NCBI RefSeq assembly: GCF_001548395.1
Contig: NZ_AP017367.1
Span: 2,703,001-2,767,000 of the forward strand
Reading direction: 5' to 3'
Origin: Leptolyngbya sp. O-77
Lineage (GTDB): Bacteria > Cyanobacteriota > Cyanobacteriia > Elainellales > Elainellaceae
Length of the DNA stretch: 64,000 nt
Every line of letters starts with the position of its first letter. Positions within the stretch are counted from its first letter, which is position 1. The position numbers were made by a program, and so were the translations under genes. A model generated the notes under the pieces. The model was not told the DNA's origin. It saw only the letters and a program-made list of their open reading frames with translations, and ran no database searches. Below, in pieces: positions 51,545 to 60,812 of the stretch.

Positions 51545-52867
51545 ATGCCTGTTTCTATGCCTGGTTCTGAAGCCAAAACTCACAAGACTCAATGGAGGGC
51601 GATCGCGCTGATGGTCGGTTGTGGAGTCCTGTGGGGCACGCTGCCATCGCTGCCCACGACGGCTCAGACCGTGGAAACGGTGGCGCAAATCGTGCCCCTG
51701 CCGCCCCCGGTTGCGCCGTCGCCGTCCGAAAATTTGTCGTCGGAAGAGGAGAGGCTCCAACCTCCGCCCAACCCGCTAGAGATGACAGACCCCGATCCCC
51801 TGCTGCCAAGACCCGTCGTAGATCGGCCCCTCAGCCCCCTGGAGGTTTACTTCCTACGGCTGGGGGTAGAGGACTTGCAGCGGCAGGCCGAGGCGCGGTA
51901 TGCGCTAGGGCAGACAAACACCGCGTTTGATATCTGGTATCGAGAACTGCGGCTGCGGCGGGTGCTGGGCGTGGCGGACGAGGTGGCTGCGTTGGGGCGG
52001 GTGGGCGAGGTGGCCTGGCGAGAAAACCGCCGCACCGATGCCCGAATCATCACTGCCCGCCTGGAGCAAATCGAGCAAGAGCAGCAGGCGATTGCCCCGC
52101 CGGATTACAGCCTCCTGTTCAGCGTCGCCCAGGGCTATGAAAAAATGCGGGCCCTGCCGCTAGCCGTCGCCCTCTATGACCAGCTCTTGACCCAGGCGCG
52201 GGCCGAGCGCAACAGCGCCGTTGAACAGTTGGTGCTGACGTCCCTGGGGCAGTTGCACCTGGCCTGGTTTGACTACGAAAAGGCGGCGATCGCCTATACA
52301 GACTTGCTCAACCTGGCGCGATCCCGAAACGACAGCATTCGAGAACTGGACTATTTGCAGCAGCTTGCCTATATCTATCAGCAGGGCAAAATGCCCGACC
52401 GCGCCATTCCCATTCAGCAAGAATTGGTGCAGCGATACGAAGCCCTGCCCCTGCCGCTGCTGATCCCGCCGCTCAAGATTGCGCTGGGGGACAATTACCG
52501 GGCGATCGGCCGTGTGGGACTGGCTGCGACTACCTACCAGGAAGCCTTTACCCAGGCCCAAGCGCAGCAGCAGTATGGCTACTCTAGCGAGGCACTGGTG
52601 CATCTAGCAGCGCTATATGAGGGGCTAAACCGTCCCGCAGATACGCTACTGGTCTATCAAACGCTGATTCAGGTCGAGCAGCAGTCCTACAACACCTACG
52701 GCATCATGACCGCCTACGAAAAAATTGCCCAATTGCACCAGGCTCAGGGCGAAACCGCAGAGGCGATCGCTGCTTATCAGTCCGCCCTTTCTCTGGCGCA
52801 GCAGCTCGACTATGCCAGCCGCGTTCGTGCATACACCGCTCAAATCCAAACCCTCAGCGGCAGCTAA
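51545..52867 (+). CDS. exported TPR-repeat protein
   Basis: A protein of about 440 residues. An N-terminal hydrophobic signal-like segment (IALMVGCGVLWGTLPSLPTTAQ) is followed by a Pro-rich stretch and then TPR-like helical repeats to the end (for example ALGQTNTAFDIWYREL, YEKAAIAYTDLLNLAR, PADTLLVYQTLIQVEQ, TAEAIAAYQSALSLAQ). It is probably a periplasmic scaffold. Starts at 51530, 51545 and 51557 are all possible. It diverges from purD. Confidence 0.75.
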   Translation: MPVSMPGSEAKTHKTQWRAIALMVGCGVLWGTLPSLPTTAQTVETVAQIVPLPPPVAPSPSENLSSEEERLQPPPNPLEMTDPDPLLPRPVVDRPLSPLEVYFLRLGVEDLQRQAEARYALGQTNTAFDIWYRELRLRRVLGVADEVAALGRVGEVAWRENRRTDARIITARLEQIEQEQQAIAPPDYSLLFSVAQGYEKMRALPLAVALYDQLLTQARAERNSAVEQLVLTSLGQLHLAWFDYEKAAIAYTDLLNLARSRNDSIRELDYLQQLAYIYQQGKMPDRAIPIQQELVQRYEALPLPLLIPPLKIALGDNYRAIGRVGLAATTYQEAFTQAQAQQQYGYSSEALVHLAALYEGLNRPADTLLVYQTLIQVEQQSYNTYGIMTAYEKIAQLHQAQGETAEAIAAYQSALSLAQQLDYASRVRAYTAQIQTLSGS

Positions 52868-53017
52868 AAGCCCTGCCCACATCGGTCTGCACGCTTTTGC
52901 CATTGAAAACTCTGGTTGTATCTGAGATATCGTTGAGTCAGCTTGAGGGAAGCCTTAATCCAAGTTTGCTGTCTAGAACCTGAGTTTGTCGTTTAGAACT
53001 GCCACAGCACAATCGCC

Positions 53018-53371
53018 ATGCCCCTGATCAAAATCCAAACCTCTGTGTCTTGTCCTGCTCTTACGGAGGTCGAAGACCTTCTAAAAACCCTGTCTGACAG
53101 CTTAGCAAAGCACACAGGCAAGCCCGAATCGTATGTGATGACTGCGTTTGAGTCAGATGTGCCCATGACCTTTGGGGGCACGCTCGATCCGGTTTGCTAT
53201 GTAGAAGTGAAAAGTGTGGGTTCCTTCAACCCCGCCCAAACCAAGTCCATGAGCCAGGAGTTTTGCCAGATTATCAGCGCCACGCTGGGCGTGCCCGGAA
53301 ACCGCACCTACATTGAGTTTTCTGAGGCCAAGGGCTATCTCTGGGGCTGGAACGGGGCGACCTTTGGCTGA
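53018..53371 (+). CDS. macrophage migration inhibitory factor (MIF)-like tautomerase
   Basis: A 117-residue MIF-family protein. Pro2, which becomes the N-terminus after Met removal, is the catalytic base of phenylpyruvate/dopachrome tautomerases. PESYVMTAFESDVPMTFGG, the middle YVEVKSVGSF and RTYIEFSEAKGYLWGWNGATFG are typical. Related proteins are common in marine and freshwater cyanobacteria. The natural substrate is not known. Confidence 0.9.
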   Translation: MPLIKIQTSVSCPALTEVEDLLKTLSDSLAKHTGKPESYVMTAFESDVPMTFGGTLDPVCYVEVKSVGSFNPAQTKSMSQEFCQIISATLGVPGNRTYIEFSEAKGYLWGWNGATFG

Positions 53372-53800
53372 TGTCCGCCCTGCTGCCGACCTGAATCAGC
53401 CGGCTGAACCCAACCTGCCGAATCTAGGGCCCCTTAAAAAAGGGGAAACCAGGCCGAGATGCTCTAGAAGACCCCCTAGGGAAGAGTAGGGCTGATTCTC
53501 TAGATAAAAGAAATCAGGGTTAGCAAATCATGCTGGAACAATCAAATGGCTTTTTTGATGGAGGAATAGCCAGCGTTACGAAACAAAGAAATCGCCCAGA
53601 ACCGCAACAGTGCCATCGGTGTTGCTGGATTATGACTTGAGAGATGATAAACGCAGGACTGTCGCTTAAAGGGCTGTCCCTGACACCCTGCCAAACGCTC
53701 AACGCATACAAATGCCGCTAAAGCATCCACTTTTGGTATAGCCCTGGGGGAGTTGCAAAGCCTCGAATCCGACGAGTCATAACACGATCATGCGAGGTGT
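53372..53800. other. intergenic region containing a transposase remnant
   Basis: It includes a CCCCTT-AAAA-AAGGGG dyad near 53430-53446, without a T run on the + strand, and a decayed transposase fragment on the minus strand (listed separately). No intact gene is supported. Confidence 0.5.
53490..53750 (-). pseudogene. decayed transposase fragment, ISAs1/IS4-like
   Basis: Read leftward, one frame gives AAFVCVERLAGCQGQPFK, CVYHLSS, NPATPMALLRFWAISLFRNA, GYSSIKKAI, a stop, then LFQHDLLTLIS. The order of blocks (V.VER..., YY.SSL, NPA....LR..AI.L.R..G..SI..A, .HD....LIS) resembles the C-terminus of ISAs1-family transposases. About 50 residues are missing between SSL and NPA, and one Arg codon has become TGA. 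No terminal repeats were found. Confidence 0.42.
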
Positions 53801-54457
53801 CTAGGTCGAGACTGATTCCACACTGCTGGCGACAGAACGCAGCGGCTCTGATAGGGCCTGGGCGATCGCCCTTAAGCTTCTGGGATCACTGAGCATCCAG
53901 GCGTGGGCGGGCACGTTTAGCACCACTTCGCGCCCCACGCCCAGACAAGAACTGCGGGCGGGCAAGATCATTAAATCTAGCGGTGTCCAGATGGAGGTAA
54001 AGTTTAGCTGTTCCAGACAGTCCACATCGCGGTTGAGGTCGCATAGAAAGGGACTTTTGATGGACATCTGGCTGGCTCCGACGTTGGGGCGCAGGTAGGC
54101 CGTCCAGGTGCCGCAGTGGGGCGAGGAGATGGTGACAAAGCGGCGCACGCGCTCTAGCCCGCCGAGGCGCTGCACGAAATAGCGGCTGATGATGCCGCCC
54201 ATGCTAAAGCCTACCAGATCGAAAGGTTGCCCTGGCGGGATTACCTGCTGGGCATAGTCGGCAAGCTGTGCTGCCAGCACATCCAGCCCTACGTCGCCGT
54301 TGCTGGGTGTCAGGTTGGGGTGGTGAACCTGCCAGCCCTGCGAGGTGAGATAGGGAGCCATCCTGCGAAACACGGCGGCGGTGTCGTCGATCCCGTGAAC
54401 CAAAATGACCGGATGGCGATCGCCCGATGGAGAGGATATTTCGTGAAGGCGGGTCAT
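53801..54457 (-). CDS. alpha/beta hydrolase, lipase-like
   Basis: A 218-residue lipase/PGAP1-like hydrolase. VILVHGIDDTAAVF is the oxyanion region, DLVGFSMGGIISRYF holds the nucleophile Ser (GxSxG). The Asp of TPLDLMILPA and the His of NVPAHAWML complete a likely triad. No signal peptide is visible, so it should act in the cytoplasm on an ester or thioester that cannot be named. Confidence 0.82.
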   Translation of the reverse strand: MTRLHEISSPSGDRHPVILVHGIDDTAAVFRRMAPYLTSQGWQVHHPNLTPSNGDVGLDVLAAQLADYAQQVIPPGQPFDLVGFSMGGIISRYFVQRLGGLERVRRFVTISSPHCGTWTAYLRPNVGASQMSIKSPFLCDLNRDVDCLEQLNFTSIWTPLDLMILPARSSCLGVGREVVLNVPAHAWMLSDPRSLRAIAQALSEPLRSVASSVESVST

Positions 54458-54779
54458 GGTGGGAGGCTAGCGCTTGATTGGCTTAGATTTTTTAGAGCTT
54501 TAGAGAACCGTACAGCAAACTTCCTGTTTCAAGGGTAGCGGGGGGCGATCGCCCTCTGTGGGGCTAATGTGCCAGTTTGATGTGCCAGTTTGGTACGCCA
54601 ATTTCTGATGCCAGTTTTTTTATCGAACGCTTTTGGGAACGCTAGATGAAAATCTGGCTGATTGACGTTGACTCGAATAGAATATTAAAAAAACATTAAA
54701 CTCGTCTTTAACTGAAACCCCGGAAATTGCTGCTGGAACGAAAGCTTCAGTTACCCACACCTGCACTTTCCCCCAACAG
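54458..54779. other. intergenic region, divergent promoters
   Basis: No gene in 322 bases. gtgccagttt recurs near 54570 and 54583, with a related tgccagttt at 54610. The stretch from 54670 to 54710 is very AT-rich (attaaaaaaacattaaac) and is a plausible promoter for the gene at 54780. Confidence 0.5.
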
Positions 54780-55058
54780 ATGGATTGGAACTACTTCGAC
54801 ATTGCAATCGGAACAGTCATGGAGGGCGATCGCTGGCATTGGCGGGCAACCCTGCCAACGGGCATGACGATTACTTCAAACCAGGGCTATACCACTCCTG
54901 TCCAGGCAATTAGCTGTGCGCGGCTGTGGATTGCTACAGAGTCGATGCGGCGAGCGTTTGAAGGCTGCCTGGTGGAACTGCGCGATCGCGGCACAATCCA
55001 GGCACAGGAGTTTTGCAACCTGATGCGATCGCTAGAGCAGCAGATCCAGCAAGGGTGA
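54780..55058 (+). CDS. small conserved protein, 92 residues
   Basis: A soluble protein that I cannot name. The first half looks like beta strands (WHWRATLPTGMTITSNQGYT) and the second like helices (AISCARLWIATESMRRAF, EFCNLMRSLEQQI). The codon use and the AT-rich upstream region support a real gene. It ends 142 bases before the convergent M3 peptidase gene. Confidence 0.6.
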   Translation: MDWNYFDIAIGTVMEGDRWHWRATLPTGMTITSNQGYTTPVQAISCARLWIATESMRRAFEGCLVELRDRGTIQAQEFCNLMRSLEQQIQQG

Positions 55059-55104
55059 CATAGGGTTGGAGCAACTGGGTGATGGGGTGAGGGACAGAAA
55101 AAAC

Positions 55105-55150
55105 GAAGAATGAAGAACGAAAAACGAAACTTCTTCGTTCTTCATTCTTC
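55105..55150. repeat. 17-bp perfect inverted repeat between convergent genes
   Basis: gaagaatgaagaacgaa (55105-55121) is the reverse complement of 55134-55150, with a 12-base loop. It lies between the convergent small gene and the M3 peptidase gene and could act as a terminator for either. Confidence 0.9.
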
Positions 55151-55156
55151 TCTCTT

Positions 55157-55194
55157 CGCTCTTCCCTCTTCCCTCTTCCCTCTTCCCTCTTCCC
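55157..55194. repeat. 7-bp tandem repeat (cttccct)
   Basis: Five uninterrupted copies of the heptamer cttccct follow the hairpin at 55105-55150 and end seven bases before the M3 gene stop. This is the STRR type of repeat known from cyanobacterial intergenic DNA. Confidence 0.88.
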
Positions 55195-55200
55195 ATCACC

Positions 55201-57291
55201 CTACGCTGCCAGCCCGTTATGCCGCAACAGCGGTTCCGTATCTGGCTCGCGGCCGCGGAAGGCTTTGAAAACTTCCATCGGGTGCTTGCTGCCGCCGAGG
55301 GAAAGGACGGTGTTGCGGAAGCGGCGGCCGGTTTCGGCGACGGCGGCTTCGTTGTCGAGTCCAGCTTCTTCAAAGGCGGAGAATGCGTCGGCGCTGAGGA
55401 CTTCGGCCCATTTGTAGCTGTAATAGCCTGCTGCGTAGCCGCCGCCAAAGATGTGCCCAAAGGAGCAGAGGAAGGCATCTTCGGGTAGGGGCGGCAGGAC
55501 GGTGGTGGTTTTGGCGAGGCGATCGCGCACGTCCTTGGGGGTTTCGGCTCCGCCAGGTACATAGCGATGGTGCAGCTCAATATCCAGCAGGCTAAAGTGC
55601 AACTGCCGCAGCATGGCGCTGCCGCTCATAAAGTTGCGGGCGGCAAGGAGGCGCTGGTAAAACTCCTCCGGCAGCGGCTCACCCGTCTGATAATGCTTCG
55701 CCAGGCTAAATAGCGTTGCCCGGTCATAGCACCAGTTTTCCATAAACTGACTGGGCAGTTCCACCGCGTCCCACTCCACGTTGTTGATGCCTGCTGCGCC
55801 AGAGTAATCGACCGTCGTCAGCATGTGCTGCAAGCCGTGGCCAAACTCGTGAAACAGCGTTTCCACTTCGTAGAAATTCATCAGGCTGGGCTTGCCGTCT
55901 ACAGGCGGCGACTGATTGCACACGAGATAGGCAACGGGCAGACGCACCTTCGATGCACCCGCTTCCACGTAGCGCTTGCGGTTGATGGCGAAGTCCATCC
56001 AGGCTCCGCCGCGCTTTTCGGCAGGGCGGCTGTAGGGGTCGAGGTAGAAGTAGGCGATCGCCCCACCGTCTTCATCGCTCACCCGAAAATAGCGCACATC
56101 GGGATGCCACACGGGCGCTTCCCCGTCCGCAGGCGTGATCACGATTCCAAAAATCCGCTTCGCCAGCCCAAACAATCCGTCCAGCACTTGCTCTAGTGGA
56201 AAATAGGGGCGCAGTTCCTCTGCATTCAGCGCATACTTTTCCTCGCGCATCCGCTCCGACCAAAAGGCCGAATCCCACGGCTGAAAGTCTTCGGCTTCGG
56301 GTGCGTCGTGGCTGCGGGCAAACTCTTTCAGCGCGGCCAGGTCTTGCTGGGCTGCGGCATAGCTCGATCCGCGCAGCGATTCCAGCAGATCTTCTACCGC
56401 GTCTACGCTGGGGGCCATTTTGCTGGCCAGGCTGAGTTCGGCATAGCTGCCAAAGCCAAGAATGCCCGCCATCTCTTTTCGCAGCGTCAAAATGCGGTCG
56501 ATAATCGGCTGATTGTCGTGGTCACCAGCGGAGGCTCGGGTGATGTAGGCACGATAAAGCTTCTCGCGCAGGTCGCGACGGCGGCTGTGCTGCATAAAGG
56601 GCAAATAGCTAGGCATATCCAGCGTAATGCGCCAGGGCCCTGCTTCGGGCGTGGCGGCTTCTGCCCCGGCTGCGCGGGCCGCCTGGGCCGCTTGGGCCAG
56701 CAGCGTTGGTGGCAGTCCTTCTACCTCGCTGGGCTGCGTCAGCGTCAGGCTAAAGGCCTTGGTTTCGTCTAGCAGATTGTTGGAAAACTGGGTAGACAGG
56801 TTCGCTAGCTCAAGCTGGATCTCGTTGAAGCGATCGCGCATTTCGCCTTCCAGCCCCACGCCTGCCAGCTCCGCCTCGCGAATCGACGACTCGATGATCC
56901 GCTGCTGGGCTTCGCTGAGGCTGCCCCAGTCCGCGCTCTTGCGAATCGCCTTATAGCCTTCGTAGAGCGGCTTGCTCTGGCTCACGCGCATCCCAAACTT
57001 GACAACCTCCGGTTGCATAGACTCCTGAGCCTCGCGCAGTTCCGGGCTATTCTTTACGCCCATCAGGTGGTTCACTACGCCCCACGCCCAAAACACAGGT
57101 TCGGTCAGGGCTTCCAATGGCTCGATCAGTCCTTCCCAGGTTGGCTCGGTGTTTGTTTCCAGGTGCGTCAGGGCATCGGTCGCCTTGTCCAGCAGTTCGG
57201 TCATGGCTGGCACGACGTGTTCAGGACGAATCTGGTCGAAGGGGGGAAGACCTTTGCCAGCCAGGAGGGGGTTCGCGGTAGTTGCAATCAT
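55201..57291 (-). CDS. prlC: M3 family oligopeptidase (oligopeptidase A-like)
   Basis: A 696-residue zinc peptidase. The zinc motif LFHEFGHGLQHML near residue 470 has HExxH, with the downstream Glu in NNVEWDAVELPSQF. The N-terminal helical half (LPPFDQIRPEHVVPAM) and the C-terminal FAGGYAAGYYSY-like region (FGGGYAAGYYSYKWAEVLS) are typical of OpdA/PrlC. It degrades short peptides, including cleaved signal peptides, in the cytoplasm. The Ala/Pro-rich insert near residue 205 is a local variation. Confidence 0.92.
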   Translation of the reverse strand: MIATTANPLLAGKGLPPFDQIRPEHVVPAMTELLDKATDALTHLETNTEPTWEGLIEPLEALTEPVFWAWGVVNHLMGVKNSPELREAQESMQPEVVKFGMRVSQSKPLYEGYKAIRKSADWGSLSEAQQRIIESSIREAELAGVGLEGEMRDRFNEIQLELANLSTQFSNNLLDETKAFSLTLTQPSEVEGLPPTLLAQAAQAARAAGAEAATPEAGPWRITLDMPSYLPFMQHSRRRDLREKLYRAYITRASAGDHDNQPIIDRILTLRKEMAGILGFGSYAELSLASKMAPSVDAVEDLLESLRGSSYAAAQQDLAALKEFARSHDAPEAEDFQPWDSAFWSERMREEKYALNAEELRPYFPLEQVLDGLFGLAKRIFGIVITPADGEAPVWHPDVRYFRVSDEDGGAIAYFYLDPYSRPAEKRGGAWMDFAINRKRYVEAGASKVRLPVAYLVCNQSPPVDGKPSLMNFYEVETLFHEFGHGLQHMLTTVDYSGAAGINNVEWDAVELPSQFMENWCYDRATLFSLAKHYQTGEPLPEEFYQRLLAARNFMSGSAMLRQLHFSLLDIELHHRYVPGGAETPKDVRDRLAKTTTVLPPLPEDAFLCSFGHIFGGGYAAGYYSYKWAEVLSADAFSAFEEAGLDNEAAVAETGRRFRNTVLSLGGSKHPMEVFKAFRGREPDTEPLLRHNGLAA

Positions 57292-57619
57292 AAAAGTGAA
57301 TGGGGGGATGAATGGGGTGCCTAAGTTTTAAGAAATCACGGTTAAGAAACCACGGTCGAAGTCATATCAACTCCGTCCTAGACATTCGATCTTAAGCGAT
57401 CGCCCCCAGAGTTGCCATCCAGCTTTCTAGCTCAATCCTGAAATCTATCGGTTTTTCTGCAAAAATCAAAACAGGACGCAAGCATACACTTACGCCCCTC
57501 TTCTAAACTAGGCTCAATCGTAAGGCCCAGCCCGACACCTATAGATCCAGCCCGACACCTATAGATCTAGTCTGACACCTACCTGAAACCTATGGAAGAT
57601 CAGAGAAGATCAGCCGCAG
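57292..57619. other. intergenic region with 20-bp repeats
   Basis: No gene in 328 bases. It holds the M3 peptidase promoter side, a doubled aagaaa(t/c)cacggt word near 57330-57355 and the 20-bp tandem repeat at 57527-57580. Confidence 0.6.
57527..57580. repeat. 20-bp tandem repeat, 2.7 copies
   Basis: ccagcccgacacctatagat occurs twice without spacer (57527-57546, 57547-57566) and is followed by a partial degenerate copy ending ctgacacct. A further cctgaaacctatgg lies just beyond. Confidence 0.9.
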
Positions 57620-57904
57620 CTAGCTCCAAAACTGCCCGAAGTAGGTCGATGCTGTTTTAGCATAAGCGGCCCAGCCCGCCTCTTCTGGTTCCGAAGCCCA
57701 GCAGCGCTCTAGGTGGCTGACGGCCTGCTCTAGGGTGCTGTCTTTCAAGAAAAACCACGCCAGCGCACGCGGGGCGATCGCCATCCCTGTCGCAAAGGGA
57801 ACCGTGGGCAAATCGAGGGCGATCGCCGCCCTGTCTCCCGGCTCTCGATGCCGATAAGACTCCCACGCAAAGAACTCGCCGAACTTACGGGTGAACCATT
57901 TCAT
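57620..57904 (-). CDS. small protein of unknown function, about 94 residues
   Basis: MKWFTRKFGEFFAWESYRH is followed by a helical, Trp/Ala-rich body (APRALAWFFLKDSTLEQAVS, CWASEPEEAGWAAYAKTAST). No family is recognised. I use the ATG at 57904. The frame is open to 57922. Codon use is like the neighbours, and two HIP1 octamers fall inside. It is the last gene before the AT-rich polysaccharide region. Confidence 0.55.
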   Translation of the reverse strand: MKWFTRKFGEFFAWESYRHREPGDRAAIALDLPTVPFATGMAIAPRALAWFFLKDSTLEQAVSHLERCWASEPEEAGWAAYAKTASTYFGQFWS

Positions 57905-57922
57905 ACCAAAAAACCTCCACAA

Positions 57923-58630
57923 TTACCTTAGGGAGGCACTTCAAAACCTGTCACCATCACCACCTCAAAGGCAATGCCAAAAGCAATGCATAGGAAGGGC
58001 ATGTCCGAATCTTTTTCCGTGCCCTACGCTACCGTTCAGGATCACACGACCATTATAACACCCTTAAATCAGAGCGCGGTTGCCCCAGTCAACATCCGCT
58101 GACATCGGCCGTCTGCTCTGCAAAAAATCACCGAGTTCAATCCTGCGGACAGACCAGAATTTAAGCTCCTCTCACCAGAAAAAATACTGAGTTTCACCAA
58201 AAAAATACGAAGTCCGCACAGTCGATGTTTCGTATATGAAGCACAAGCAAAAAGGCACCCAAAACGCCTCCAGATCCTGAAATCTTCGGATAGAAGCAGA
58301 TACTTTTGCCTACCAAATCTTTATAAATTAGGGACATCTTTAAAGTTTGCGTAAGCCCTTCATGAGTTCCAATCAAAGTTTGAATTCTTTGTAAGTTGAG
58401 AATCTATTCGCTGTAAGTGTCAACTCTCATCTTGTTATCCTGAAATGGACGAGTTCAGTGAACTTACCAGCATCCCTCATGGTATCTCAGTGATTTCCAA
58501 AGGGTAATCCACCCTTTAATGCCTTGAAATGCTCTGAGTGACGGCTTTTAAGAAGAAATTCACCATAGCCCACACATCTTTTCGGATCCTGCGGTGTCAG
58601 AAACTGCTAGCTTAGTTAGGCTCAGCTTCT
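57923..58630. other. 708-base AT-rich intergenic region before the polysaccharide cluster
   Basis: No gene is supported. The frame at 58194-58376 on the minus strand has no recognisable content. AGGGCA/TGCCCT (about 57994-58025) forms a small dyad. GC content drops and HIP1 is absent from here to about 59.9 kb. The region probably holds the promoter of the exopolysaccharide genes. Confidence 0.5.
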
Positions 58631-59083
58631 ATGAAATTAATGCTCGTTTGCACATCTGGCGGTCATTTCTCCACCATGAGAGATATGGAATCATTTTGGT
58701 CTCAGCATGAAAGAGTTTGGGTGACGGATTTCAAGAAAGATACGAGTCTCCTAAACAACCTGAATGAGCGAGTTTGCTGGTTACCCTATCAGGGACCAAG
58801 AGACTGGAAGCGTTTTCTAATAAACCTGCCTAGATCTTTGAAAGTTCTGCTTCTAGAGCGCCCTGATATGGTGCTTTCAACAGGTGCAAGTGTGGCAGTA
58901 AATTTCGCAATTCTGTCCAAGCTGTTAGGAATTCGATTTTTGTATGTAGAGAGCATTTCTCGTTCAGATGAACTGAGCCTGTCTGGTAAATTCATTTACC
59001 CGCTCGCCGATGAATTTTATGTTCAGTGGCAAGAGTTGACCGAAAAATATCCAAGAGCAATCTTTAGAGGAACGGTGGCTTGA
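58631..59083 (+). CDS. PssD/Alg14-like glycosyltransferase subunit
   Basis: A 150-residue protein resembling PssD and the membrane-tethering subunit Alg14. LVCTSGGHFSTMRDM is the N-terminal Gly-rich loop. RPDMVLSTGASVAVNFAIL and IRFLYVESISRSDELSLSGK follow as in the family. With its partner (next gene) it should add a sugar, probably a uronic or hexose residue, to a lipid-linked intermediate on the inner membrane. The gap to the next gene is 71 bases. Confidence 0.82.
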   Translation: MKLMLVCTSGGHFSTMRDMESFWSQHERVWVTDFKKDTSLLNNLNERVCWLPYQGPRDWKRFLINLPRSLKVLLLERPDMVLSTGASVAVNFAILSKLLGIRFLYVESISRSDELSLSGKFIYPLADEFYVQWQELTEKYPRAIFRGTVA

Positions 59084-59154
59084 CTCTAAATAAAACACTC
59101 TCGGTCATTCTCGTTTAGTGATTTCTAAGTTGTTCCTGAAGATTCCAGAGTACG

Positions 59155-59682
59155 ATGATTATTCTCACTCTTGGTACGATTCCATACTCCTTCGATAGAG
59201 CGATTACCTGGCTACACGTTCTGCTAGAGCAGCAGGTTATCTCTGAACCTGTTTTTATTCAAAGTGGGGTCACCGATACATCTCTAGTTGATAGCCACCC
59301 GCATACAACAACAGTCAAGACAATTGAGCCTAAAAAGTTAATTGCTTTGACCAAAGAAGCCAGATTAGTAATTTCTCATGGAGGTCAAGGTTCAACGCGG
59401 ATGTTGGCCTCGCAACAGGCTAGCTTTGTTTTGTTGCCGCGACTGGCCCGCTTTGAGGAGCATATTGATGATCATCAGCTTTTATTCGCTAAGAGTATGC
59501 AGCGATTTGGGGTCAAACACTGTTTAGCCTTGGATGAGCTTCGACAGTTTGTGCTAAATCCGCCGCCACCGTTCCGAGGGCAGTTGTTTAATGGGCCTAG
59601 GTTGGCAGATCATCTCATTGCAAAGTATCCAGGGCTGAAAGAGATGGCTTTTAAGCAGGCTAGCTGCCTAGAGACGGTCTGA
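59155..59682 (+). CDS. PssE/Alg13-like glycosyltransferase subunit
   Basis: A 175-residue homologue of the catalytic C-terminal half of GT28 enzymes. MIILTLGTIPYSFDRAI opens the domain and VISHGGQGSTRMLASQQASF with LPRLARFEEHIDDHQ is the nucleotide-sugar site. Together with the PssD-like protein it forms a split GT28 enzyme, as for Alg13/Alg14. Confidence 0.85.
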   Translation: MIILTLGTIPYSFDRAITWLHVLLEQQVISEPVFIQSGVTDTSLVDSHPHTTTVKTIEPKKLIALTKEARLVISHGGQGSTRMLASQQASFVLLPRLARFEEHIDDHQLLFAKSMQRFGVKHCLALDELRQFVLNPPPPFRGQLFNGPRLADHLIAKYPGLKEMAFKQASCLETV

Positions 59683-59738
59683 ACCGAATTCTCTGAGTTT
59701 TGTGCCCCCAATTTCTCGATAAGACAGGAGCAAGCAGG

Positions 59739-60794
59739 ATGCGCCTGCGGGTCAGCATTATTATCAACAACTACAATTACGCTCGTTTTCTAGGCCAGGC
59801 TATCGATAGCAGCCTTAACCAGACCTATTCTGAAATAGAAGTAATTGTCGTTGATGATGGCTCTCAGGATGGCTCACGAGAGATTATTCTGGGCTATGGC
59901 GATCGCATTGTTCCGGTTCTAAAGCCAAATGGCGGACAGGCCTCTGCAATGAATGCAGGATTTCGAGTCAGCAAGGGAGAAATTATCGTCTTCCTGGATG
60001 CAGATGATTACTTCTTTCCTCATGCAGTGGATACGATTGTTTCTCAATGGATGCCCGGTATTGCCCAAATGCAGGCTCGATTGGAATCACGAGATGCAGA
60101 GGGAAATTACATTGACCTGTATCCTGCACCGGAGATTGCTTTTAACACGGGAGATGTGACACCTCTATTGCTCACAAAAGGGCGGTATAACACCACCGTG
60201 ACCAGCGGCACTAGCTTTAGTCGGATGGTGCTGGAAAAAATTTTACCCATTCCCGAAGCGGACTTTCGGATTTCTGCGGATGGCTATTTGGTGTCTGTTT
60301 CGCCTTTTTATGGTCAGGTATTTGCAATTGAAACTCCAATTGGAGTTCGCCGGAAGCATGGTGAAAATCTTTGGGCTGCGTCTAGTCAGGAAATCGACGT
60401 TTCTCGCTTTCGGAAATCATTGCAGCATGACCGTTTGAGATATCAGGCGATCGCTGGAACGGCAAAGGGTGTAGGGCGATCGCTCGATGGTGATCCCGGC
60501 TTGAAGGACACCCTGCATTTGACCGATCGACTGGTTTCGCTCAAGGTTGATCCCCGGGGGCATCTATATCCAACAGATTCTTGCATGATGCTTGCCTGGA
60601 AGGGATTTTGGGCGGTTTGGAAATATTCCACCTATTCCAGGAAACGCAAGCTTATTTTGAGCCTGTGGTTTCTATGGGTAGGCTATCTGCCTGTGGCGTT
60701 GGCAAAGCCTGCGATCGCCTGGTTTCTATTAGGAAAATCTCGCCCTCGATTTGTAGACAAGCTTGTAAAACAGATTAGAACAGCCACCAGCTAG
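59739..60794 (+). CDS. family 2 glycosyltransferase
   Basis: A 351-residue GT-A fold enzyme. VSIIINNYNYARFLGQAIDS opens the nucleotide-binding domain, VIVVDDGSQDGSREI contains the first Asp pair and FLDADDYFFP the DxD metal site. The C-terminal half is longer than the minimal GT2 domain and ends in a hydrophobic helix (LWFLWVGYLPVALAKPAIAW) that may attach it to the membrane. I chose the ATG at 59739 with CAGGAG upstream. The frame is open from 59700. Acceptor and sugar cannot be told. Confidence 0.87.
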   Translation: MRLRVSIIINNYNYARFLGQAIDSSLNQTYSEIEVIVVDDGSQDGSREIILGYGDRIVPVLKPNGGQASAMNAGFRVSKGEIIVFLDADDYFFPHAVDTIVSQWMPGIAQMQARLESRDAEGNYIDLYPAPEIAFNTGDVTPLLLTKGRYNTTVTSGTSFSRMVLEKILPIPEADFRISADGYLVSVSPFYGQVFAIETPIGVRRKHGENLWAASSQEIDVSRFRKSLQHDRLRYQAIAGTAKGVGRSLDGDPGLKDTLHLTDRLVSLKVDPRGHLYPTDSCMMLAWKGFWAVWKYSTYSRKRKLILSLWFLWVGYLPVALAKPAIAWFLLGKSRPRFVDKLVKQIRTATS

Positions 60795-60812
60795 GTTTGT
60801 GAGGAGCCTGTT

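Noticed and set aside
51320..51760. N-terminal 147-codon extension of purD and possible overlapping protein
   Set aside because: The residues are Arg/His-rich and unlike PurD; GTG at 51319 gives the family start VKVLVVGNGG. The area is antisense to the TPR gene start.
58194..58376. 60-residue frame on the minus strand in the AT-rich gap
   Set aside because: Chance frame; no ribosome site and no family features.
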